A DNA stretch of 64,000 nt from Celoporthe dispersa (GCA_016584495.1 WAID01000001.1:1612001-1676000); one strand, 5' to 3'. Numbered from the stretch's first letter, positions 22,137-34,045 are shown. Made by a program: numbers and translations. The notes: generated by a model from the sequence alone, not told the origin.

Positions 22137-24048
22137 ATGCCTGCCACCAACGGAAGTGCCAACGGCAAGGCCAACGTCCTGGACTACACCAAGGCCGAGG
22201 AGATCCTCAAGGAGTACGACTCTCGCGATGGCCTCGGCATCCGGGACCTCATGAACGCCAAGATCCACGGCGGCCTGACCTACAACGACTTCCTCCTCCT
22301 GCCTGGCTACATCGGCTTCCCCGCCTCCGATGTGACCCTCGACGCCCCCATCACGAAGCGCATCTCCCTCAAGACGCCCTTCGTCTCCTCTCCCATGGAC
22401 ACCGTCACCGAGCACGAGATGGCCATCCACATGGCCCTGCAGGGTGGCGTCGGCGTCATCCACCACAACTGCTCCCCCGAGGCGCAGGCCGACATGGTCC
22501 GCAGCGTCAAGCGCTACGAGAACGGCTTCATCAACGATCCTGTCCTGATCACCAAGAGCACCACGGTTGGCGAGGCCAAGGCTCTTAAGGAGAAGTGGGG
22601 CTTTGGTGGTTTCCCTGTGACTGGTGCGTCTTCCCAACCCAACAGCCTGCTGCTCTCTCTTCCTGTTACCAACGCTGCTCTCGTGATTATACTCCCAATA
22701 TCAACATAACTTTCGTTCCACCAAAGAGACTACCCATGTCGTGAGGAGAACATGTTTCTATGAACCCTCAGCACTGCAGAGAAGATCTGGACTGCACAGT
22801 ATCAATCAGCCTTTCCATACATATCGCTGACGGGTCAACGCTGCAGAGGACGGCAAGCTCGGCTCCAAGCTCCTGGGTATCGTCACCAACCGGGACCTCC
22901 AGTTCGAGGACGACCTCGGCCAGCCCGTCTCCAACGTCATGGTTACCGACCTCGTGACCGCCTCGGACGGTGTCACCCTGATCGAGGCCAACGGCATCCT
23001 GGCCAAGTCCAAGAAGGGCAAGCTCCCCATCGTCGACAAGGACGGCAACCTCGTGTCCATGATCTCCCGCTCTGATCTCCGCAAGAACCTCCACTTCCCC
23101 CTCGCCTCGAAGCTGCCCGACTCCAAGCAGCTGATCTGCGCCGCAGCCATCGGCACCCGCCCCGAGGACAAGAAGCGCCTGCAGCTGCTCGTCGACGCTG
23201 GCCTGGACATTGTCATCCTCGACAGCAGCCAGGGCAACAGCATGTACCAGGTCGAGATGATCAGGTGGGTCAAGGAGAACTTCCCCGACCTGGACGTCAT
23301 CGGCGGCAACGTCGTGACGCGGGAGCAGGCTGCTGCCCTCATCGCCGCCGGCGTCGACGGTCTCCGCATCGGCATGGGCAGCGGTTCCGCCTGCATCACC
23401 CAGGGAGGTTATGGCCGTCGGCCGCCCCCAGGCGACTTCTGTCTACAACGTCAGCAGCTTCGCCTGGAGGTTCGGCGTGCCCTGCATCGCCGACGGTGGT
23501 ATTCAGAACGTCGGCCACATCGTCAAGGGCCTTGCCCTGGGTGCCTCTACCGTCATGATGGGTGGTCTCCTTGCCGGCACTACCGAGTCCCCCGGGACCT
23601 CGTTCGTGTCCCGGGAGGGCAAGCTCGTCAAGGCCTACCGCGGCATGGGCAGCATCGACGCCATGCAGGACAAGAAGGCCGGCGCCGGCAGCAAGGACAG
23701 CCAGGCCAGCAATGCGGGCACGGCTCGCTACTTCTCCGAGGGCGACAGCGTCCTGGTTGCGCAGGGCGTCTCTGGTGCCGTGGCTCACCGAGGGTACGTG
23801 TTCCGCCCCAGTGCGTGTGTCCAGGTCTCCAAAGCTAACAGTCCTCTCTGTGCAGTTCGATCGGTAAGTTCGTGCCTTACCTCGCGGCCGGTCTCAAGCA
23901 CTCCATGCAGGATGCTGGCATCAAGAGCCTGCAGGAGCTCCACGAGTCTGTCGAGAACGAAAAGCTCCGTTTCGAGATCCGCACCGCCAGCGCCCAGCTG
24001 GAGGGTGGCGTCAACATGGAGTCGTACGAGAAGAAGCTCTATGCCTAA
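22137..24048 (+). CDS. IMP dehydrogenase (one frameshift)
   Basis: Three exons (22137-22623, 22847-23793, 23856-24048; introns 223 and 62 nt) encode about 541 residues after removing one base. The enzyme oxidises IMP to XMP with NAD+, the rate-limiting step to guanine nucleotides, as a cytosolic tetramer. The N-terminus has the conserved LTYNDFLLLPGYIGF and SSPMDTVTE blocks. A pair of CBS domains spans about residues 120-240. The catalytic loop GMGSGSACIT carries the active-site cysteine (about Cys345 here). The mobile flap contains ARYFSEGD. Directly after the loop, CAG GGA GGT TAT replaces the expected CAG GAG GTT ATG: one G too many in the run at 23403-23405. The next block, MAVGRPQAT, follows in the shifted frame. 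A real break would remove the flap and C-terminus of a normally essential enzyme. The start ATG is preceded by GCAAAG and fits the usual N-terminus. Confidence 0.93.
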
Positions 24049-24565
24049 GCCTGGATCCTCGTGTGGTCCTTGTTACACTCGCTTCCACGGTTCTTCTTAT
24101 AGGCGTTTGGGATAGGTAGCTGCGGTCTGGTATCAAAAAGAGAGATAGTAAAAAAAAAGGAAAGGTTGGCTTAGTATGGGTTTTTTTGGCATCAAGGATC
24201 TCGACGCGTATCTCGTCGGCGTCCATCCTACTTTACTTCGCACCTAGCGAGGTAATGTCCAGTCTCGAATCTGGGGCGGAGAGTTAGCTATATCTAGCTT
24301 CCAAGATTCAAACGTATCTCATCAATGATCTCCGCCACAAATACTACGATACTAATTGGCCGAGATCAATGCCCAAGTTACCCGTACGCAAGGCGAGGGA
24401 TAAAAATTCCAGAAATAGTAAAGAATCCAAAAAAGAAAAGAAAAAAAAGACTAAAAATTTCGTGCATAGAATTCGCAACATCCAACCTGCAAACCAAGTT
24501 CCCACCCCACAAAAAAGAGGGTGTGCAACAACAACTCTTCTTCTCTCCCTCCCTCTCTCTCTCTC
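24049..24565. other. Short spacer between convergent genes
   Basis: This 517-nt spacer separates the stop codons of IMP dehydrogenase and the purine permease. It contains A-rich (24424-24455) and CT-rich (24535-24570) tracts and must include both 3' untranslated regions. No gene is seen. Confidence 0.7.
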
Positions 24566-25214
24566 TCACCGCCCATACCAAGCCCTCTCGACACTCCTCA
24601 GGGCCCCATAGCTAACGGCACTCATCCCAAACGCCAGCTCAAAGCCCACATCCCCGCCCACCTCCCCACCACAGAGCCGTCCCACCGGCCCCGTCCACCA
24701 GGCCTGCGCCATGCCCAGCACCGCGCCCACCACGCCCGCCCCAAACGCCGTCACGGCCGCCATCCCAGGCGGCAGCCGCCCAGGCGTCTCGGCGTCGCGG
24801 TCAACGTCGTACCCACCACGACCGCCGCGGGTGCTGCGGAACACCAGGTGCTCTGTGAGCGCGACGCCCTGGTAGATGGCCAGCCAGTAGCCGATGAGCA
24901 GCATGAAGTCCTCGAGCCAGCTCTCGAAGCGGCCGTAGCCGGGGACCGCGACGGCGACGTAGGCGCACGTGCCCAGAACGGTCCAGAGCGCGCGGGGGAC
25001 GCGGCGGGTGGCGCGCGCCAGGACCTGCAGGGAGAGGGCGACGGAGTACGTGTTGGGACAGTTGTTGGCGACGGTGCTGAGGGCCAGGACGGCGAGGCAG
25101 AACCTGCCGAAGGCGCCCAGGGGCGGGACCAGGACGGCAGCTAGGATGCCGCCGATGCCCGTGGCGGAGTAGGCGGCGAGGAATTCGTTGACGGCCTGGC
25201 CGTTGTCGTCGTCG

Positions 25215-25245
<31 letters not shown>

Positions 25246-26314
25246 TCATGATGGCGGCGCCGAGGAGCTCCGTGAAGACGAGCGGGACGAGGAGGCCGGC
25301 GAAGGTCCACCAGAAGATGCGGCGGCGGGAGGCCGTCTCGGGCTGGTAGACGGTGTAGTCGGCTGCCATGCTCGTCCAGCCGGTCGCGAAGCCGTAGACC
25401 GAGGCTGCGAAGGAGAGGACGCTCCCTGCCTCGGCCGGGCCGCGCGAGAGGGGGAACAGGGCGTTGAACCTGCCCGAGCGGCCAAACTCGGCGGCCACGA
25501 TGAGGAAGATGACGAAGACCGGGATCCAGGACCAGCGCTCGTAGGCGTGGACGAGGCGGTAGCCAAAGGTCGTGATCACCAGGGTCGACAGCGAGATGAT
25601 GAGGATCCCGGCCCAGCCTGGCAGCGGGCTTGTCGGACTGATGGCTGCCAGGAGCTGCGCGCCGACTATCACGTTGACAGCCGACCAGCCCAGACAGGCC
25701 AGGACGTTGAACAGTGCGACTTGTGAGGGTGGCGTTAGTCTGACGAACAATCTCAACGTGAGGAGAAAGGGCAAGGAGGAAGAGGAAACCTCCTGCTGAC
25801 ATCTCTGCGAGAGTGTGGGGGGGGGGGGGGAAACAGCAGCGAGGGAGGGTGACTTACTTAGCTTGACACCGTAGTACCCAAAGAAGAATCGGGACAGCAC
25901 CATCTGCCGCAGCCCAAATCGTGGCCCAAATGTTGAAAAAAAACACACCGGCAGGATACCCAAGAGATTAAAGAAGACCACCGTGAGCGATGTGTCCACG
26001 AAACCGAGCTTGAACACCGGCTGGGCCAGGGCGCCGATCGCGAAGCTCGATACTGTCATATTCGCCGACATCCAGAGCGTGCCGATCTTGCTCATGCTCT
26101 TGTCTGTTCTCTCGTCGGGCAGAACCCTCTCGATGCCTCGCTTCTCGACGCCGAGCTTGCCCACAAGACGCTGGACCTTGGCAGACAGGGTGTGCTGGCC
26201 ATCTTGGCCGTCCGGCTGCTCGAGACCGGCTGTTTCGATATGAAGCCCGGTTCCGAAGCTGTCCTTGTCGCCGATGCTCGATTCTTTCTCGCTTATCCCC
26301 GTGGCGTAATCCAT
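24566..26314 (-). CDS. Purine-cytosine permease, NCS1 family (FCY2-like)
   Basis: Two exons (26314-25858, 25719-24566; intron 138 nt) encode an intact 536-residue transporter. The ATG at 26314 (MDYATGISEKESS) is preferred to an in-frame ATG 44 codons upstream because it matches the usual short hydrophilic N-terminus. The family signature before the first membrane segment is present (KLGVEKRGIERVLPDERTD), followed by WMSANMTVSSFAIGAL, FFSTFGPRFGLRQMVLSRF and, across the splice junction, GYYGVKLIALFNVLACLGW. About twelve membrane segments are expected. NCS1 permeases of the FCY2/FcyB group take up adenine, guanine, hypoxanthine and cytosine by proton symport at the plasma membrane. The gene is tail to tail with IMP dehydrogenase. 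Exact substrates cannot be read from the sequence. Confidence 0.92.
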
Positions 26315-29300
26315 CTCTGTCGACGATAGGCCGAGGCAGTAATTCCCCTGACGCACAAAGAGATGGCAGGAGAGAGTCGAAAGGGCCTGATCACAAAACA
26401 CAGCGTTGGGGGATAGCGTAGGCTCTCGCAACGGTTGGGAAAACAATACCCAAGGTCACTAGGGTCGGGTGTATTGTCTGCTCGTGAATGCAGAGAGGCG
26501 ACCGGCCGGATTATGTAGATTTGATCTCGGGGTCACCACAGACAATGGCATAATCGCGACGCAACGAGAAAGAGAGAAGGAGAGAGAAGAGGTCTTGTGT
26601 TAAGAAATATCAAGTGTTAGAGAGTTCCGGGAGGCAACTATTTCGATTAGGCGCCGTGGTGATCGGCCACGGCGCCGAAACGGAGCTAAAGCTGTGTAAG
26701 AGGCGAAAATGTACTGGTCCAACTACGCCCGCAGCCCTCTTCGAGATGCGATGGACAGTGTATCATGATGAGCGACGACCAAAGCGCTGGCAGCAGCCTC
26801 TGGCAGCACAGCCCCTGAATGAGATTTCAAGAACATTGCAACTAGAGTTTAATCCGGCATGAGGATGGCCATAGTTATCCACGCTGCATCAGGAAGACAG
26901 AGGGGATGGCAAAATGCAAGCCACCAGATGCATCAACCCTCTCTCGGTGATGAGGTCTGTTCGGCAGGTCCAATGAGAGGTAATAGGCACTGCTAGCACT
27001 ATGTCGTGTTCCCACCCTCCTGCTGACGTTCGCCTAGAGCAACCAAACAGATAACACATAGGGCGGAGGGAATGCACACAGTGATGTCCAGCAAGGGAAG
27101 CGATGGGGCCAGCGGTCGAGGGTGTGACGGCGCTTGATGATAAAGGGGAGCCGCCCCTGGGCGACGAAAGTCCAACTTGTAGACCATGAAGTAGTCACGG
27201 GAAATGTTTCCGCTGATGAAGCATGTGAGGCACAAAAGAAAGAAAACAAATAGCAACAACAAACTTTATGGTGAGCCGTTTCGACGATAGCACAATGTGT
27301 CTTTGTTGTAGGACGAGGCCCGCCAAGTAGAACACCATCATCCCCTGAGGGCGGACAGAGCTCAGATCGGTCGGGTGATGCTGAAATAGAGGGTAACCTG
27401 TGGGTTGCTAGGTCGGTGCGGTGTAATCTCGTGGTACAGTACAGCACAACTGTATGCTGCCAATTTAAATTGTTGGGCAATGACAAAAAGAGCCAGGGAC
27501 AAGGCGAAGGAGGATGGGCTAGGTTGCTGTCACACTTGTGCCACATACCCCATACAACCTGCTCCGGCGACTTGTTCGCCAAAATTCCCATTCTTGCAAG
27601 AGAGGACCCTGAAGGATGAATCATTCTCGGACCGCCTTCATTAAACTATCGGCGAGTTCTGTGGGACGGCGCTGGCCGTTGTCCTTGTACGACAGCGCGA
27701 GACAGGATCATCTCTCTCTCAACAGCAGAGGACTTCCTCGTGAGAGAGCAGGACACACGGACGGATGTGGCCTGGGGATGCTGCTCTCTGATGAACCAAC
27801 CAGGGATCTCAGGCTAACAAGAGCGCGGAAGGGAACTTCCAGCCACCACTTGGACCAGAGGGTGGGCGAACCACGGAGCCGTCATCAGGTGAGTCGAGCA
27901 CAATGCGGCCCTCCGTCACCTGCTCGAGCTGTCTGTACCGGTCAGGAGCAATCACCGCCCAGAGCGACCTCCCGAGCTCTCACTCGCCATCCGCCGGCAG
28001 AGGCCATGAGCCTCGTAGTCTTGGAAAGGTATGGTTGTCCAGCGATGGCCAAGCAAAACCTAATCCCTCAACCATGGCGAGGACTCTGACAGCACCGAAC
28101 TGTAACGCCTGGCGCGCTCGTGATGGTAATGCCAGTACTCCTGCCGAGACGAGGTCTGTAGCCTCCGAGGTGTGCTCCTTAGCCGAGTGTGAAACGAAAA
28201 TACGTTGCAAGTGTTCTCCCTCCCCCCTCTCCTGGGTCTCCTGAATCTAGGCTTCGACGAGCCCTTTTCATCAAGAACTGCTGCGCTATCTCTGCCTACA
28301 TGTAGCAGGACGTCAATAGCCTTTACGTGCTGGCTGTGGCCCCGAAATCATTTTCGCCGGCATTCGAGTGTCATCATGAGACCTAGCTGGCTCACACACA
28401 CACACACTCTCTCTCCCTCCCTCTCTTGCGACGGGCAGGCAGATATATATAGCTTTAACTTGTAGATGGGTCCTGGCACAGTCCGATTCGCGAGGCCTGC
28501 ACTGCAGCCAGCAGGTTGTGACTGCTATGCTGTGCGTCGGGTCTGGAGGTACATTGAACGCATGTGCCTGATGCCACACAGCATATTATGGGATACCGCA
28601 ACGAGATCCCACAGTTGGCTTATCTGAAAAGTTGTCAGCAGCTGAAACGAAGCACGGCAGATCCGTAATGACCGGGACCCTAGGGCGGAGACATTGCTTC
28701 TTCTTGTCCCTCCCTGAGAAGCTGGCAGGCTGGGTATCCTCTGGGAGTGTCCAAGCATGAGCCTGGCCAGGTCTTAGGCTGTGTGCCCTTTGGGTGCACC
28801 CTTCGTACCCGATGTGCAGGGCGGAGGGGGTTTCGCCCTCGAAGGCAGGGTGAAGGTACGTAGGTCGACGGGGAGAGTGTCACTTCTGCCGCCCCAAATT
28901 GGCCACAGCAGACGAGTCTAACCTCACATGATCAGCAGGGAGTCATAAAACTTGACTCAGAAAATGGCTGATGGCCAGGCCAGGCATATCGGGCGGGATG
29001 ATTCTTTTTTTTTTTGTTTTTGTTGTTGTTGTTGGTTTTGTTCTCGGGGGATGAATGAGGTCAACAGTGGAGCAAAAGAAAAGGGCTCTAGGGCAGGGGC
29101 AAGGATCAGCAGAGGACAGCCAGGGGGCAGGAGCCGGGTTCCGACCCGCTATTTCTCTGGACAACAGGGCAACAACTGGTGGGTGCGTCCTGCGTCTGTA
29201 CCATCTTCCCGCGCTGCTTGGATCTAGCTCGCAATAACGTTTTTCATTTAAATTAAAAAAAAAAACAATAGTTACCAACAAGGTCTCAGGGCATAGTCTG

Positions 29301-30821
29301 TTTCTGTCCCCGAGACACACAAGACACCTTCCTCACGATGGCTTGCCTGGTATCTTTCGCTGCATGACGACGAGGCGGTGATGGCCCATCTGTCCCGAGG
29401 GATGATAATCTTGATGCGACTCGGATCAAAACATCATCCCTAAATAATGCACAGACGGTCGGTCGGCAGGAACAAATACTTTGTTTCGTTTCAGGTTGGG
29501 GCCGCATAACATCCCCAAAAAAGAATCTGACGCACACATAGACACCCGACAAACGAGATGCCCCCTCGTCCACATGAGAGTAAGAGATGGATGGATGAGC
29601 CCGCTCACATAACAACCTTAGATAACGAAAGCGTCGGCCACCGTGCGGCCGCAGTGATCACGTTGATTCTCAAAACCTTATCCGGCCGCCGCCGCCGTAA
29701 GCACCAACGAGCAAAGCTGGCCTCGGGCTTGAACCTGACTCCCTCTCGCATCGCCCTGTCTTTACGAGCTGGCCAGCGCTCGGAGCGCTACGTCACTGGC
29801 AGTATTCTCGGCGAGGACGAAGATGGCAAGCTCCTTGGAGGTACAGATAAGAGCTGTCAGATGTCGACACGAGCGGAGCACTGCCCAGACGCTCACGAGC
29901 ACAACGGCTCAGGCTCTGGCTGGCTGTCGCGAGCACTACACACCAGGGTCGCGCAAAGGTCGTCTAATGCCGTCTCGGGGGAGTCGTCGGAAACCCGGCC
30001 AACCCGCCACCGCTGCACATCCTTTCTCACCATTGGAGCAGGCCTCATGGAGTTACTGATTCAGGTGTTCCTACCCCAGTGAGGAACGGATCGAGTAAGA
30101 GGCTCGTTGTCTGCCTCCTTGCCGTCTCCCCCGATACCCTCCCGTCCTGAATAATGTGCTATGTGGACGTCACCGAGGTGACATGCAAGTCCCCACGATT
30201 TTTGTTTCCTTGGGAAAAGAAGCGAGAGAGATTGTGTGTGGCTTGACAAAGGCTGCATCGTGCTTAGGCACGTTGCATATTTCATCCATATCCGCCTGTT
30301 CCCCATCCTTTTTTCTTTTTTTTTCTTTTCTTTTCTTTTCTTTGCTCTTCGTTTCGATCCTCGCCACCTTCAGCCACAGCCCGTCATCTTCCCAACCCCC
30401 CAAGGCTCCCACATATGAAAGTGATCCCTTGCCTGTCCGCTCTGTGGTACTTTTTCTTCTTTTCGATTCCTTTTTTTGCGTGATCAGGGCGATAACCGCA
30501 AACGTATATTCTACGTGCCGCCTCGGTGTGTCGCTCCTCCGAAGCCCTCTCTTCCTCCCTTCACCCTCCCGCCCTTCCTTCGTTCGTGGCTAGGGTCCTG
30601 CATACGTCTGACTCCGGGATCTCTCTCTCCCTGCGTCCTGGGCCGCTTTCAGCTATTCTTGGTCCCACAGGAATCCCCCGAGGGCTCTTGTTCTCTCCTG
30701 TCTGAACTTTTAAAACATCTTGATCTACGCCTCCTCGACTCACCAAAATTTCCTTCTCATTCCTCAACTTCTCGCTCTCCTTGTTCCGCTAGCCAGGCAG
30801 CCCCCCGTCCGTATTACAATC
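26315..30821. other. Gene-poor region, 4.5 kb
   Basis: No supported gene is seen between the permease start and the small secreted protein. The open frames (for example at 27034-27624 minus and 29558-30082 plus) lack recognisable domains, have poor codon bias and overlap frames on the other strand. The stretch keeps moderate GC content with no obvious AT-rich, RIP-like decay. Short CA (28394-28407), AT (28443-28450) and T tracts (29007-29035, 30307-30345) occur. The final 500 bases, CT-rich, probably hold the promoter of the secreted protein. Confidence 0.5.
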
Positions 30822-31144
30822 ATGCAGCTACATACCTCACTGTCAGCCGTATTTGCGGCTGTCTTCTTTGGAAGCATAGCTTGTGCGTCTCCGATGCCCT
30901 GCCCTGATGTGAGTCCCCCGTCCCTCCCTCATCCTTTCTCTCTCTCTCTGTTTTCGAGGATTATTAGTCTCCCCCCCCCCGTTCTCCTCCACCAAACTTC
31001 CAGCGCAGAAGTGCTAATATGAAAGCTTTTCTTCCTTATTTTTTCTAGTCTCTGAGAGATCAAATCTTGTTGGGCGTCGTGCAGCCAGAGGCATGCTGCT
31101 CCTACGGCGTCTGCAAAGGCGACGTCAACGTGCAGGGTGGTTGA
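30822..31144 (+). CDS. Small secreted cysteine-containing protein
   Basis: Two exons (30822-30908, 31049-31144; intron 140 nt with a GTGAGT donor and TTTCTAG acceptor) encode 60 residues. Residues 1 to about 22 form a clear signal peptide: a short polar start, then the hydrophobic core SAVFAAVFFGSIACA, with likely cleavage after ACA or CAS. The predicted mature peptide of about 38 residues contains four cysteines, one near its start (PMPCPD), a CC pair and a last one in CCSYGVCKGD. The acceptor preserves the frame and the stop follows soon after. Small size, secretion signal and paired cysteines are typical of fungal secreted effectors or antimicrobial-like peptides, but no family is recognised and no function is assigned. 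It stands alone, more than 1.7 kb from the nearest gene, as such genes often do. Confidence 0.72.
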
Positions 31145-32849
31145 CGGACGAACACGCACCCATGGTCCCGATACCTGCCTTAAATCTTGGTCCTTTACCA
31201 TGACAAGACAAGAACGTCTCAAACAGTCAGATATGCCATGACATGACGTTCTTCTGGGGCCAACGACAACATCATCATCTCATCACGGCTACCGTGGTTG
31301 ATATTTTTCATGAGAAACACGGTCTATCGCAGCAGCATTACCCACGGCGTTGAATTCGAGTCTCTCTCTCTTTCTCTTCCTGGTCTCCAGAAACCACCAC
31401 AAACTGGGCACCTCGCATCCAGCGAACCGATTTCTTCCACCCATTACTGCCTTTTTTTTTCCTTCCTTCGGTGTTCGGGAGAAGAGGGAGTGGGGAGGAC
31501 AACGCATCATCACATATAAGCATCGGCGCGACGGCGATTAAACAAAGTATGACTGCATAGACACTTGCACCGTCGTGCATATACGAGGGAGGGTTTTGGG
31601 AGGAGGGGGGGGAGGGAACAACAGGTCCGGCCAGTTCCCGATCGGGAAATCAACGACAACGCGTGTCGACATATTTCTTGGGGTCACAGAATAGAGGGGG
31701 GCTATTGGAGTTTTGGACAACCGATTGGGTGGATTGCATGGAGAGAGAGGCAGAGATGAGTAAGCCTATCGCGGGTCAAGCAGGAAGTGGACATGAACAT
31801 CGTTCGATGAGGATGATGATGGATGATGAATGTGATTCGAGAGAGAGAGCGTCTTAGTCGCATTATCACGCATTAGATCCCCAAGAATTTTTCGACGACG
31901 ACTCCCGCCCTCTCGCATGAAACCCACTCACACGCACACGTTCCAACTCAGCCGAGCCATCTCTCTCTCTCTCTCTTGTATGTGTGGGGAAAAAGAAAGC
32001 CCCCTCGTACCAGCCAGCCAGTCAGCCTCTGTGTTTTATGGCTCCTGGCCGCAACGAATAAGCTCACTTGGAAGCTTATCGCAGCCCTGTCAGACACGCT
32101 GACTGCAGCCCCCATCGGAATAGCTCCTCACACGGCTGGCTCACTAACACTCACCTACTATTCTACCGGTAATACTATCGTATGAGTCCTGTAGACAACA
32201 AATGCAACGTTAAATCACAGTGAGATATCGCCACACACAGCATCGACCTTCTGCCTAGTGCCCAGGACAAAAGAAGAAGAAAAAAGAAAAAAAACTTGTA
32301 TAACAAATGACGGTGTCCTGCAGCCATGCCGCGCCACTTACACCTCGGAAACAGCGGCCAAAACCACTCACCTTGGCACACTCCAGCCCGTGTGTGCCTC
32401 GTATTCCCCCATTCTACCACCCACATTACACAGTAGCTCGGCCGCATGCGGTCGCCGTGCAAGGTGAGTTGGGATTTTTTTTCTTTCTATCCCCACCCGC
32501 CGGACCAATCGCTCCACGCCTTCTTCCTCACCTATCGTCCATCCATCCCAAAGACGTCTTAGAGAGAGAGAGAAGAGATGTGAATGTGAGAAGGCTTGTG
32601 AAGTGGCCTACTATGAGTACATTCCAGCGGCTGCTATGGTTGCCCGGTTGTCTCCATGCAGGGCGTCTGAGCATGGGTTCCTCTCCCTCCACTACCCAGC
32701 CAGCCCATTCAATATCTAGGGAGGTTTTTGGGGGGTGTGTACGTCCCAAGGTCTCAAGTTGTCGCGGGTGAGTGCATCACACTTTAGATGTATCCACCCA
32801 CTCCTCCCTTTTCTTCTTCTTCTTTTTTTTTTTGGAGGTCCTTCTCTCC
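31145..32849. other. Intergenic region, no gene seen
   Basis: This region follows the secreted protein and lies downstream of the isochorismatase-like gene. It contains CT tracts (31365-31380, 31960-31978), T runs (31450-31462, 32822-32834) and short ATGATG repeats near 31812-31830. Open frames are short and unsupported. Confidence 0.55.
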
Positions 32850-34045
32850 TTAACTAGCAGCTTCTGTGAATGTCTTGGAGTCGATGACGAAGCCGTAGTT
32901 GTTCTGACGAGGCGCCACGGTCAGTCAAAAGATGTCTTTGTGATGGCAGACTATGACAGCAGGCGGGAACAGACCTGGGGGGGTGTTGGGGGGTTGGGTA
33001 GAAGGAAAAGTAAGATATGGTCAGTTTTTTTTTCTTAGGAAGGGAGGGGGAGTGATTATTGTGTGATGGTGTAGCGGGTCGCGGGACGGGAGAGACACAC
33101 ACACACACACAAACACCAGCCTCCTTCCCTCCCTCCCCGAAGCAAACGCCCCAGGACATGGAAGAGAGGGAAACAGGGGTCGAAAGGAAAAGACCATATG
33201 AAAAAGAAAGAGGAAAAAAGAAGAAAAAAAAGAAACATCACACAGAACATGGCCACTCACCCCAACATTATGCAGACAAACCTCCCTCGCCCCCTCCGTC
33301 GTAGTCGCGCAGCAGTCCTCCACCATGATACAATCCCACCCGGCATTGTACGCATCCGTAAGAGTACCCAGCACGCACTGGTCCGTATTCACCCCCGCAA
33401 ACAACAGCGTCGTCTTCTCCTCCCCCCTCCAGGTGCTCCCACAGCGGCTGGCCCGCACACCACAGCCCGCTCATCCTGTTCTTTTGCGCACTGCACATCC
33501 TCCCCCCTGCCGCACCGCGTCCTGCAGCGGCCCGTAGAGGGCACTGTTCCACTCCCCGGCCACCAGACACCGCCCTTTGCCCCCGCCCAGGTCGACGCCC
33601 AGGCCCGCGGCAGGCGGCGGCGGCTGCTGCTGCTCCTCCTCCTCCTGCCCGCAGCCCGCAGCGATCACGGCCCGCGCGAACCCGCGCATCACTCCCGCCG
33701 GCATCCCCTCCAGATCCCCCTCCGTGAGGCCCCAGTTCAGCCACACGACCTGCACCCCGACCTCGCGACACCGCGCTATGGTCCGCAGCAGGGCTGCACG
33801 GCCGCGAGCCCCGCCGGGTGGGCGCGGCACGACGGGTGCAGGAAGAAGTTCTGCATGTCGACGACCACGAGGGCCGTCGCGGGCGGGGAGAGGAGGATCG
33901 ATGTGCCGGGCGGGCCCTGCGTCAGGGCGACGCGCAGGGGGCTAGGGGAGGTGTGTCGTCCGCGGGTGAGGTCGTACGTCTTAGAAGGGCGGTCGTAGGT
34001 CCATTGTGACCCTGGCGGGCCGAAGGTGAGCTTGGTGGAGGACAT
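32850..34045 (-). CDS. Isochorismatase-family cysteine hydrolase (four frameshifts)
   Basis: The ATG at 34045 starts exon 1 (34045-33261). A 357-nt intron with GTGAGT donor follows, then a last 18-codon exon (32903-32850). With four single-base corrections the coding length is exactly 837 nt, 278 residues. The fold's catalytic triad is visible: Asp63 in ALVVVDMQNFF, Lys in AKNRMSGLW, and Cys in GVNTDQCVLGT, followed by MVEDCCATTTEGA. The breaks are a missing base near 33791-33799, and extra bases in the G run at 33502-33507, the A run at 33482-33485 and the G run at 33422-33427 (plus-strand positions of the complementary runs). Members hydrolyse amides or vinyl ethers of small molecules; the substrate here is unknown. 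Clustering of four errors in 380 nt could also mean a decaying gene, but the untouched active site between breaks argues for sequence error. Confidence 0.8.
33094..33111. repeat. CA dinucleotide microsatellite
   Basis: Nine CA units lie inside the long intron of the isochorismatase-family gene. Confidence 0.9.

Noticed and set aside
23403..23407. Programmed ribosomal frameshifting as explanation for the broken frames
   Set aside because: Breaks occur in many unrelated genes at different simple runs without a shared slippery site, which fits sequence error better.
22137..26314. IMP dehydrogenase as a self-resistance gene of a mycophenolate-type biosynthetic cluster
   Set aside because: No polyketide synthase, peptide synthetase or tailoring enzymes lie nearby; neighbours are housekeeping genes.
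26314..26446. Upstream in-frame ATG of the purine permease at 26446
   Set aside because: The extra 44 residues are unlike family N-termini, and the second ATG gives the usual length.
29720..29740. tRNA B-box-like word (reverse complement near GGTTCAAGCC)
   Set aside because: No matching A box or cloverleaf could be built around it, so it is not called as a tRNA.
29558..30082. 174-codon open frame in the 26-31 kb gap
   Set aside because: No recognised motif, no splice partners, and unlike the codon use of the confirmed genes.
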